A stretch of DNA of 64,000 bases, from positions 40,107-104,106 of the forward strand of contig DASZIL010000042.1 of the NCBI GenBank assembly GCA_035949255.1, in the 5' to 3' direction. The position numbers and the translations under genes were made by a program. Under the pieces are notes generated by a model. The model ran no database searches. It saw only the letters and a list, made by a program, of their open reading frames with translations, and was not told the DNA's origin. This DNA is from GAS188 sp035949255 (lineage in GTDB: Bacteria; Pseudomonadota; Alphaproteobacteria; Rhizobiales; Beijerinckiaceae). This document shows positions 43,151 to 50,920 of this stretch, piece after piece; the first letter of the stretch is position 1; each line of letters opens with the position of its first letter.

Positions 43151-44020
43151 TCATCTCCTCTTGGCCGCGCCCCGGGCGAAGCGGCGCTCGAGCAGCATCT
43201 GCAAAGGGGTGAGGACGGAGACGATGACGAGGTACCAAAGGCCCGCGACGATCAGGAGCTCGATGACGCGAGAGTTGGCGTAATAAATATTTTCGGCGTT
43301 GTGCAAGACTTCGGCGTATTGGATCACGCTCGCGAGCGATGTGAGCTTGATCATGCCGATGAATTCATTGCCGAGCGGCGGGAGGATGACGCGCATCGCT
43401 TGGGGTAGGATGATGCGCTTGAGCGAGCGCAAGCGCGTCATGCCGATCGCCTGCGCCGCCTCATATTGCCCGGCATCGACCGAAATGAGCCCGGCGCGTA
43501 CCACCTCGGAGGTGTAGGCGCCCTGGTTGATGCCGAGGCCGAGAAGCGCCGCTGCGAAAGGCGTCATCACATCGACCGTGCGGGCCTCGAAGAGGCCGGG
43601 CACGCCCATCACCGGAAAGACAAGCGCGAGATTGAACCAGAGCAGCAATTGCAGGATGACCGGCGTGCCGCGGAAAAGCCAGGCATAGCCGATCGAGACG
43701 CCGCGCAGCACGGGATTGTCCGACATGCGCATGATGGCGAAGAGAACGCCGAGCACGATGCCGAGCGCCATCGCCAGGACCGACATGACGACCGTGTTCG
43801 CGACGCCGCTGAGGATCGCCGGCACGGCGAAGAAGCGAAGGACGTAAGCCCATTCGATCTGACCTTGCGCGAAGGCGCGGCCGATGAGCGCCAAGACGGC
43901 AATGATGGCACCCGCGGCGAACCAACGGCCGAGATGCCAACGCCTGACGATCCGCAGCCGCGAAATATCGGGCAGCGGAAAATCGGCCGCGGTGTCGGCA
44001 TGTTGCGAGCGCGATGCCAT
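43151..44020 (-). CDS. Amino-acid-type ABC transporter permease
   Basis: The 289-residue membrane protein is a HisMQ-type permease with an additional N-terminal helix. It has about six helices and the cytoplasmic EAA loop EAAQAIGMTRLRSLKRIILPQAMR that contacts the ATPase (given here in its 24-residue span from about 43385 to 43456; key residues EAA...G...I.LP). Only one permease gene is present, so the channel is likely a homodimer. It is the first gene of the operon. No regulator is adjacent. Confidence 0.92.
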   Translation of the reverse strand: MASRSQHADTAADFPLPDISRLRIVRRWHLGRWFAAGAIIAVLALIGRAFAQGQIEWAYVLRFFAVPAILSGVANTVVMSVLAMALGIVLGVLFAIMRMSDNPVLRGVSIGYAWLFRGTPVILQLLLWFNLALVFPVMGVPGLFEARTVDVMTPFAAALLGLGINQGAYTSEVVRAGLISVDAGQYEAAQAIGMTRLRSLKRIILPQAMRVILPPLGNEFIGMIKLTSLASVIQYAEVLHNAENIYYANSRVIELLIVAGLWYLVIVSVLTPLQMLLERRFARGAAKRR

Positions 44021-44313
44021 CAGCGAGGGTCGATCATCGGCGGTGGCTCCGAAAGCGAAGGCTCCCGATAGGTGCCACCCTTGCGCCTCGCCCGCAAGCG
44101 GTGGCCAGTTCGTCTTTTCGGCCCTCTTGAAACGAGCGGAATTTTCCGCGAGCCTACTCCGGGCGAATGCGAAATGAGGGGCAAATTGTCAGAGCCACGT
44201 GCCACACCGCTCGATCCGCCTTGCGACGCGACCGGCGCCGAGCCCTTAGGTCTCCACCTCTTGATCGAAGCCGAGAGCCCGGCTTTCGGCCACCTCCGCT
44301 CCCCGGTGATGTC

Positions 44314-46077
44314 ATGAGGATGCCCGAGCAGGAAGGCCCTCTTGCGAGAGGAGACCTCACGATCCTCGTGCTTGGCGGATATGGAACGTTCGGCGGCCGC
44401 ATCATCGCCTTGTTGGAGAACGACCCTCACCTCGTCTTGATCGTCGCGGGCCGCTCGCTTGAAAAGGCGCGTCGATTTTGCGAAGCGCGCTCAACCGCCA
44501 AGGCAAGGCTGCAACCGGCGGCCTTCGACCGCGATGGTGACGTCGAGGCCAAGCTCGCTTCGCTTCGCCCCCAAATTCTCGTCGATGCGAGTGGTCCCTT
44601 TCAGTCCTATGGAGCACGGCCCTATCGCGTCGTCGAGGCCTGCATCGCTGAACGCGTCAACTATCTCGACTTGGCGGACGGCTCGGAATTCGTCGCCGCA
44701 ATTCCTGCGTTCGATGAGAGAGCGATCGCGGCCGGATGCTTCGTGCTCTCCGGCGTTTCGAGCTTCCCCGTGCTCACCGCGGCGGTCGCTCGCAGCTTGT
44801 CCTCGGATATGACGCGGGTGGACACGATCCGCGGCGGCATCGCGCCCTCTCCTTACGCCGGCATCGGCGAGAATGTGATGCGCGCCATCGCGGGATATGC
44901 GGGCCAGGCCGTGCGGCTCAAGCGAGACGGCAAGCTCGCGACCGGCCGTCCCTTGCTCGAGCACATGCGCTTCACCATCGCGCCACCGGGCCGTTTGCCT
45001 CTACGCAACAGGCTTTTCTCGCTCGTCGACGTCCCGGACCTTATCGCGCTCGCGACGTTATGGCCTGAAGCCAAGACCATCTGGATGGGCGCCGGACCCG
45101 TTCCCGAGATCCTGCATCGCGCCTTGGTCGCCTTCGCCTGGCTCGTTCGATTGGGGCTTATTCGGACGTTGTCGCCCTTGGCGCCGATCATGCATTTCGT
45201 TTCGCATCATTTGCGCTGGGGCGAGCATCGGGGCGGCATGTTCGTGGAGGTGGAAGGCGCCAGCGCATCCGGTTCAAGGGTGCGCCGCTCATGGCATCTT
45301 CTCGCCGAGGGCGATGATGGCCCCTTCATCCCCTCGATGGCGGTGGAGGCCGTTGTGCGCGCCATCCGGCATGGGCGCGCGCCGGCGCCGGGTGCGCGCG
45401 CGGCAGTGCACGATATCGAGCTTGGCCAATATGAGGAACTCTTCGCCAAGCGCCAAATCACCACCGGAGTGCGTGAGGAGATCGCGAAAGACCAGCCGCT
45501 CTACCGCCGCATCCTCGGCAACGCTTGGGACGAACTGCCCTCCGAGATTCGCGACATGCACGCAGGAGGAGGCATTTCCTGGGCGCGAGGGCGCGCGAAA
45601 GTCGAGCGCGGCAACGGCCTCCTGGCAAGGCTCGTCGCCTCGGTGATCGGCTTTCCCGAAGCAGCCGAAGACGTAAACGTCAGCGTGAAATTCGAGGCCG
45701 AGAACGGCAAGGAAAGCTGGACGCGGAGCTTCGATGAGCAATCCTTCTCCAGCCGGCAATTCGCGGGTCGGAACCGATCATCGAGACTACTTTGCGAACG
45801 CTTCGGCCCCCTGACCTTCGCCATGGCGCTGGTCGTCGACGAGGACCGGTTGAGGCTCGTCTTGCGGCGCTGGAGCGTGTTCGCAATCCCCCTCCCCCTT
45901 TGGCTTTGCCCTTGTTCGAACGCATATGAGAGCGTCGAGAACGGACGATTTCGCTTCCATGTGGAGATCGGACATCCGCTCACCGGCTTGATCGTCCGAT
46001 ACCAAGGGTGGCTGGTGCCATCTTTGAACATCGCGCAACGCGAGCCTGCCGTGAAAGCCCCTGCGCAATCGTCATGA
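44314..46077 (+). CDS. Saccharopine dehydrogenase-like/DUF4166 fusion protein
   Basis: The 587-residue protein has an N-terminal Rossmann domain (DLTILVLGGYGTFGGRI, with RPQILVDASGPFQSYG and NYLDLADGSEF) of the saccharopine dehydrogenase-like NAD(P) oxidoreductase type. The C-terminal 190 residues match DUF4166 (RFGPLTFAMALVVDEDRL, FRFHVEIGHPLTGLIVRYQG). The fusion occurs in several proteobacteria but its reaction is unknown. There is a hydrophobic segment in the middle (ILHRALVAFAWLVRLGLIR) that could touch the membrane. The ATG at 44314 is uncertain; ATG 44320 is close, and the frame is open upstream. Confidence 0.78.
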   Translation: MRMPEQEGPLARGDLTILVLGGYGTFGGRIIALLENDPHLVLIVAGRSLEKARRFCEARSTAKARLQPAAFDRDGDVEAKLASLRPQILVDASGPFQSYGARPYRVVEACIAERVNYLDLADGSEFVAAIPAFDERAIAAGCFVLSGVSSFPVLTAAVARSLSSDMTRVDTIRGGIAPSPYAGIGENVMRAIAGYAGQAVRLKRDGKLATGRPLLEHMRFTIAPPGRLPLRNRLFSLVDVPDLIALATLWPEAKTIWMGAGPVPEILHRALVAFAWLVRLGLIRTLSPLAPIMHFVSHHLRWGEHRGGMFVEVEGASASGSRVRRSWHLLAEGDDGPFIPSMAVEAVVRAIRHGRAPAPGARAAVHDIELGQYEELFAKRQITTGVREEIAKDQPLYRRILGNAWDELPSEIRDMHAGGGISWARGRAKVERGNGLLARLVASVIGFPEAAEDVNVSVKFEAENGKESWTRSFDEQSFSSRQFAGRNRSSRLLCERFGPLTFAMALVVDEDRLRLVLRRWSVFAIPLPLWLCPCSNAYESVENGRFRFHVEIGHPLTGLIVRYQGWLVPSLNIAQREPAVKAPAQSS

Positions 46078-46129
46078 GCCGCCGTGGGCCGACATCACTC
46101 GCCGGACGCCATGCCCGGTGAGGTGAAGG

Positions 46130-48724
46130 TCACATCGCACGTTGGCGGGGCACGGCCGCGGCCTCGAATGGCGAGGGATCGTCCCGTGCCGCCACCCGCG
46201 AAGGTTCGAGCAGCGCCGAGAGCTCGTCCAAGGGCAACGCCGGACTGAGCGCGAAGCCTTGCGCCATCGTCGCGCCGTTCTCGGCGACGAAATCGAGATC
46301 TTCCAGGCATTCGACGCCTTCCGCCACGGTCTCGAAGCCGAGCTCCTTCGCAAGCCTGATTGCGATGCGCACGATCGACTGTTTTTCGATGTCGCGAGCG
46401 ACGCCCGAGACGAGCGAGCGGTCGAGCTTCAGCGTGTCGAAGGGCAAGCGCGCCATGGTCGCGAGATTCGAGTAACCGGCACCGAAATCGTCGATGGCAA
46501 AGCGGATCCCCAATTGCCGCAGCAGGCTGATGCGCTCGCAGACGCGATCCGGATCGCGCATCGCGACCGATTCGGTGATTTCGAGTTCGAGGCGCGCGGG
46601 CGGAAATTGCGCCTTGCGAACGGCGTGCACCACCGCCTTGATGAATTGCGGATCCTCGATGTCGGCAGCCGTGACATTGACGGCGAGCACGATGTCCGGA
46701 TGCCGGCGGATCAAATCGCCGACCTCCTGCAAAGCGCGCTTGAGCACGAAGCGGTCAATTTCGGCGATCAAGCCGATCTCTTCGGCAAGCTTGATGAAAT
46801 CCCCCGTACGCATTTCCCCGGAATTCGGATGTGACCAGCGCGCCAGCGCCTCCACGCCGCGAATCCGGCCATCGGCACAGGACATTTTCGGCTGGTATTG
46901 GACAGTCAGTTGTTCATTGCGTACCGCCAAGGTGAGGTCGTTCTCGAGCGCGTGCCTCTCCCTTGCGGCCTGGGCAAGCTCCGGCACGAAGAAGGCGTAG
47001 GTGTTTCGCCCTGAGCTTTTCGCTGCGTACATGGCAAGGTCCGCCTTGACCAGGAGGTCCTCGTAGCTGGTGCCGTCATCGGGATAGAGCGCGATGCCGA
47101 TGCTGGCGCCGACATTGGCGTTGTCGCCGTCGAAGCTGAACGGCGCGCGCAAGCACTCGATCATCGCGCGCGCCACCTGGCTCACCGCCTCACCCGTCTC
47201 GATCCCGGGCAGGACAGCCGCGAACTCATCCCCGCCGAGGCGGCCCAGAAGCCCTTTGGCGCCGGAACAAGTCGCCTCCTTCAACAAGCTGTCCAGCCTT
47301 TCGGCGACCTTGCGCAAGAGCGCGTCGCCCGCCTTATGGCCGAAGGTGTCATTGATGGATTTGAAGCCGTCGAGATCGAGGAACATCAAGGCGCCACGCT
47401 TGGCCGAGGCGATCAGCGTGGGAGCGTCGCGGCTGAGCTTCTCCCGGTTGGGAAGCTGGCTGACCGTGTCGTAGAAGGCGAGCTGACGTATCTTGCCTGT
47501 GCTGGCGCGCAAATTGGCCAGCATCCGCTCGAAGGCTGCCCCGAGGCTTCGCACTTCACCCACGCCCATGGCGCGAAACGGCACCTCGAGATTGCCGCTC
47601 GCGATCTCCTGGGCCGCAGTGGCCAGTGTGGAGAGGCCCTTCGTCGTATGGCGCACCACGAGGAGGAGCGAGATGACGAGAGCGCTGAGCGCGAGCGCGG
47701 CGCTCACCAGGAATTGCCGCATCAGGGTGCGTGTCTCGCTGGCGCCGATGCGAACCATTTGGTCACGCGTGGTGCTGATCACCGCCGCATGGGTAAAGGT
47801 GCAGACTTTGCTCGCTGCTTGGTAATCGACACAGCGCGCGACATATTTCCCGTCATCGGAGCGGATAAGACCCGCGCCCTGCGGCAGCAGGCCTCGGAAG
47901 GTGACGCCATGCGGGCCCGCGGAAGAGAGGACCTCTCCGCCTTGCACGATCACGACGCCGGCATCGGCGAGAGAGGTGAATTTCTCAAGGGTAAGCTCGC
48001 TTTTGTTGAGCGGCCTGATGGCGACGAGCGCGCCGACGAGATCGCCGAAATCGTCGAAAACCGGCTCGGCCGCGATATGGGCGAGCGTGAGGCGGACCGG
48101 CAACCTGAGCGCGCGCATGAGGCTGGGCTCGAGCTCGAGCGTATCCTCATGGCCGCGCGGATGGGCGCGGTCGTTGTCCTGCAACAGAGGCCGCAAATCG
48201 GCGGCGATCTCGGTGCGCTGGAGCGTGACATTGAGCGCGAGAAGATCGAGTGGCGCGTTGGCGCCGAGAACGCGGCCCTGATCGTCGAAGGCTATCAACC
48301 TTTCAAAGCCAGCGGTCTTGGCGACCACGGCCAGCAATTCGCGGATGGTGACGTCGTTGGCGGAGCCGACGGCTTTGGCGACATCGCCTCGTTGCGCAAG
48401 CTGGCGCAGACCCGTCGCAGTCGCCGCGCCCAGTTCCTCGAGACGGGCGCGCGCGAGATAGGCTTCCCCATCCAACCGATGAGCAAGCTGTTCCTCGGAC
48501 AATTGACCGAGTGCGTCCGCCTGTTGCCCGAGTTGCTCCTTCAGACGCAGGGCCGTGAGACCTCCGATCATGCCGAAGCCGAGCACGCCCGTGCTCAACA
48601 CGACGAGGACGAGGCGCATGGCGATCGAAGAGAAGGGTCGGGCGGCAATGAATTGCCTGACCCAACGCGGTCCTTCCCGAATGAATTTCGGAGAATTGAT
48701 GCCTGTATCGGCCATTGTCACCAT
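46130..48724 (-). CDS. Membrane-bound GGDEF-EAL cyclic-di-GMP protein
   Basis: This 864-residue protein senses through a periplasmic domain and controls cyclic di-GMP. Helix 1 is near residues 35-58 and helix 2 near 338-357, with about 280 periplasmic residues between. HAMP follows (TTKGLSTLATAAQEIASGNL), then GGDEF at 497-501 and EAL at 625-627. Both sites look intact: RLGGDEFAAVLPG; VEALARWSHP, NVTAADIEDP, EITES, IDDFGAGYS and VAEGVE. The RxxD product-inhibition site before GGDEF is absent. The net activity cannot be told from sequence. It is divergent from a PstS-like gene, which may provide its ligand. MADTGIN at 48715 is an alternative start. Confidence 0.92.
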   Translation of the reverse strand: MVTMADTGINSPKFIREGPRWVRQFIAARPFSSIAMRLVLVVLSTGVLGFGMIGGLTALRLKEQLGQQADALGQLSEEQLAHRLDGEAYLARARLEELGAATATGLRQLAQRGDVAKAVGSANDVTIRELLAVVAKTAGFERLIAFDDQGRVLGANAPLDLLALNVTLQRTEIAADLRPLLQDNDRAHPRGHEDTLELEPSLMRALRLPVRLTLAHIAAEPVFDDFGDLVGALVAIRPLNKSELTLEKFTSLADAGVVIVQGGEVLSSAGPHGVTFRGLLPQGAGLIRSDDGKYVARCVDYQAASKVCTFTHAAVISTTRDQMVRIGASETRTLMRQFLVSAALALSALVISLLLVVRHTTKGLSTLATAAQEIASGNLEVPFRAMGVGEVRSLGAAFERMLANLRASTGKIRQLAFYDTVSQLPNREKLSRDAPTLIASAKRGALMFLDLDGFKSINDTFGHKAGDALLRKVAERLDSLLKEATCSGAKGLLGRLGGDEFAAVLPGIETGEAVSQVARAMIECLRAPFSFDGDNANVGASIGIALYPDDGTSYEDLLVKADLAMYAAKSSGRNTYAFFVPELAQAARERHALENDLTLAVRNEQLTVQYQPKMSCADGRIRGVEALARWSHPNSGEMRTGDFIKLAEEIGLIAEIDRFVLKRALQEVGDLIRRHPDIVLAVNVTAADIEDPQFIKAVVHAVRKAQFPPARLELEITESVAMRDPDRVCERISLLRQLGIRFAIDDFGAGYSNLATMARLPFDTLKLDRSLVSGVARDIEKQSIVRIAIRLAKELGFETVAEGVECLEDLDFVAENGATMAQGFALSPALPLDELSALLEPSRVAARDDPSPFEAAAVPRQRAM

Positions 48725-49017
48725 CGAACCGAATCCTCGGCCCCGCGGAAATTCAGTCGATGTGAACGCTCTCTTCGGCCACCTCGCCGACGCAGAAATT
48801 CACGGGAAAGAGCTCGCCCTGGCGTGAGTGCTCGGGAACCGCGCTTCAACCGCGCCCATATTACGTTGGCTTCGTTCTCCAATTCTTCTTGCAATGGGTC
48901 GAATTGTCAGCACCGAAGATAACAGAACGAATTGCTTTCAAAACGAGCGGATGAAGCAAGAAATAATTCAAACTTTATCTTGAGCATGGCCGTCCGAATG
49001 AGCTTCAGGACAGACAC
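48725..49017. promoter_or_regulatory. Divergent promoter region, GGDEF-EAL and PstS-like genes
   Basis: These 293 bases separate two divergent genes. The part from about 48900 to 48985 is AT-rich (TTTATCTTGAG near 48975) and could hold the promoter of the PstS-like gene. I see no small gene and no pho-box-like tandem repeat. Confidence 0.35.
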
Positions 49018-49830
49018 ATGACTTTTACCAGGAACGCCGCGGCCGCCCTCCTCTCTCTCGCGCTCGGGCTTTTTTTCGCGCAAGGCGCTCGCGCGCAACC
49101 ACGCGTGATGGAGATCGTCGGAACCGGGGATGGCATCGACGTCCTTCGCACCATCGGCTCGAGCTTCATGGAGCAGGAGAATTCGGTCCGCATCGAGGTT
49201 TCGCCGAGCATCGGATCGGGTGGCGGCATCGCGGCGGTAGGCTCAGGCAAGGCGGTGCTCGGCCGCGTCGCCCGCGAGCTGACCGCGGCCGAGACCGCAT
49301 CCGGCATCGTCTACAAACCGATCGCGCGATTGCCCTCGGCCTTCTTCGTCAACCCTGCCGCTGGAATCTCCTCACTGACGCATGAGCAGCTTCTCGACAT
49401 TTACGCCGGCCGCGTCACCAATTGGCGCGTGCTCGGCGGCGCCGATCAGCGCATTCGCGTCGTGCGCCGCGAGGATGCGGACAGCACCTTGACGGTCTTG
49501 CGCGCCAATATGCCGGGGTGGCGCGATCTCGAGATCACCGAGAAGTCGAAGACGGCGACGACCACTCAAGAGGCGGTGGAGACCGTGCGCGAAGTCACTG
49601 GCGCGATCGGCTTCGGGCCCTTCTCGAAGCCTCTCGAGCAAGGGCTCATCGTGCTGCGAATCGACGGCCGCTATCCGACCGATCCCGACTATCCCTCAAG
49701 CGTGGTGCTCGCGCTGATCTACATGAAGGGCCTGCAAAATCCCGACGCCTTCGACTTCATCAAATTCGTCGAGAGCCCGAAAGCCCGCGATGCCATCGCG
49801 AGCCTCGGCAGTGTCCCCGTGGCGCCGTAG
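49018..49830 (+). CDS. PstS-like phosphate-type substrate-binding protein
   Basis: The 270-residue exported protein has a signal peptide (AAALLSLALGLFFAQGARAQ) and a PBP-like domain of the phosphate type: IVGTGDGIDVLRTIGSSF, SGGGIAAVGSGKAVLGRVAR, HEQLLDIYAGRVTNWRVLGG, and GAIGFGPFSKPL. No pstC, pstA or pstB is adjacent, so it is not part of a transport operon here. Orphan proteins of this type can serve as sensors or scavengers. Its divergent neighbour is a GGDEF-EAL protein with a periplasmic sensor domain, which suggests, without proof, a signalling pair. Confidence 0.85.
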   Translation: MTFTRNAAAALLSLALGLFFAQGARAQPRVMEIVGTGDGIDVLRTIGSSFMEQENSVRIEVSPSIGSGGGIAAVGSGKAVLGRVARELTAAETASGIVYKPIARLPSAFFVNPAAGISSLTHEQLLDIYAGRVTNWRVLGGADQRIRVVRREDADSTLTVLRANMPGWRDLEITEKSKTATTTQEAVETVREVTGAIGFGPFSKPLEQGLIVLRIDGRYPTDPDYPSSVVLALIYMKGLQNPDAFDFIKFVESPKARDAIASLGSVPVAP

Positions 49831-49867
49831 AGGCTTCTCGAAAAGACAGCTGGCGCGCGACTTCGCC

Positions 49868-50878
49868 TCACGCCTCGCGCCGCCCGAAAAGCTCGAAGCT
49901 CTGCCATTTGCGCGCGATCCTGTCGGCAAGCGACGCGGTTCGCGGGCTTGCGAGAAAGGGGTCGGCGAAGCAGCGCGCATGGGCGTCGAGCGCCTTCGAC
50001 TTTATCGCATCGACAAGCCCGATCGGGCCAGCGACATGGACCGTGTCCTCGAGACCGAGCAGCGGCACGTAATGCGTCGGAAGGCCGCGCTTCACATCGT
50101 CTGAAGCTCCGGTCTCGGAGGTCGCGATCACTTCGCGCACACCGTCATCCACGAGCCAATCGAGGGCAGGACGCATGTAGAGATTCTCAGCGTCGCGGCT
50201 GCCGGCGATGACGATGAGCTCGCGCTCGCGCTGGTTGAAGCGCGCCATCCGTGCCAAGGCCCAGATGGGCGCCCAGCCGGCCCCGCCCGAGATCAGGATG
50301 AGCGGGCCGTCTCCCTCGCGAAGATAGGCCTGGCCGAAGGGGCCCTGCACATGGGCGGCGTGCCCTGGCTTGATCGCGAGGCCAAGCTCACGCGACACAA
50401 GCCCGTCCGGCAAGCGCCTGACGTGAAAGACGAGCTCGGTATCCTTCCTCGAGCCATCGAGGCGACAAGTCGGGCTGAATTCGCGCGCCGGAAATCCGGA
50501 AAGCTTCAGGCGGACATATTGGCCCGGCCGGAACTCAAGAGGCGCGCTCGTCGCCATCACCACTTCGACGATCTGAGGCGAGAGCGCGTTGATCTCGGTG
50601 ATGATGCCCGCCCGCTTCACCGGCATGGGCAACTCCTCGAACTCGATCTTCGCTTCGCCGGACACCGTCGCCTGGCAAGCGAGAACGGTGCGCCCGTAAG
50701 CCGTGCCGTGATCGTCGACCGACCCGGAGGCGACCGTCACCCGGCAGCTTTGGCATTGGCCCGAGCGGCAATCCTGCGGGATGAGCATCGAGCCCCCGAG
50801 CGCCGCATCGATGAGCGTCTCACCGATATTGGCCTCGACGGGCTTGCCGTTGAACGCGAGCTGACAACGCATACGCAT
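49868..50878 (-). CDS. 2Fe-2S ferredoxin/FAD oxidoreductase
   Basis: The 336-residue protein is a ferredoxin-NAD(P)H reductase of the phenol/toluate monooxygenase reductase type. The N-terminal plant-type ferredoxin has cysteines 37, 42, 45 and 68 (CRSGQCQSC and VLAC). The FAD domain carries a modified flavin motif (EFSPTCRL in place of RxYS), and the NAD domain has LILISGGAGWAPIWALAR. It passes electrons between a pyridine nucleotide and a partner. The partner is not a normal oxygenase gene here; the next gene encodes a cytochrome b561-type fusion, so it may reduce or be reduced by that protein. The 42-base gap suggests co-transcription. Confidence 0.85.
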   Translation of the reverse strand: MRMRCQLAFNGKPVEANIGETLIDAALGGSMLIPQDCRSGQCQSCRVTVASGSVDDHGTAYGRTVLACQATVSGEAKIEFEELPMPVKRAGIITEINALSPQIVEVVMATSAPLEFRPGQYVRLKLSGFPAREFSPTCRLDGSRKDTELVFHVRRLPDGLVSRELGLAIKPGHAAHVQGPFGQAYLREGDGPLILISGGAGWAPIWALARMARFNQRERELIVIAGSRDAENLYMRPALDWLVDDGVREVIATSETGASDDVKRGLPTHYVPLLGLEDTVHVAGPIGLVDAIKSKALDAHARCFADPFLASPRTASLADRIARKWQSFELFGRREA

Positions 50879-50920
50879 ACTCGATCTGGGCCCTAGCGCG
50901 TGGGGCTTGGAGCTTGAGGC

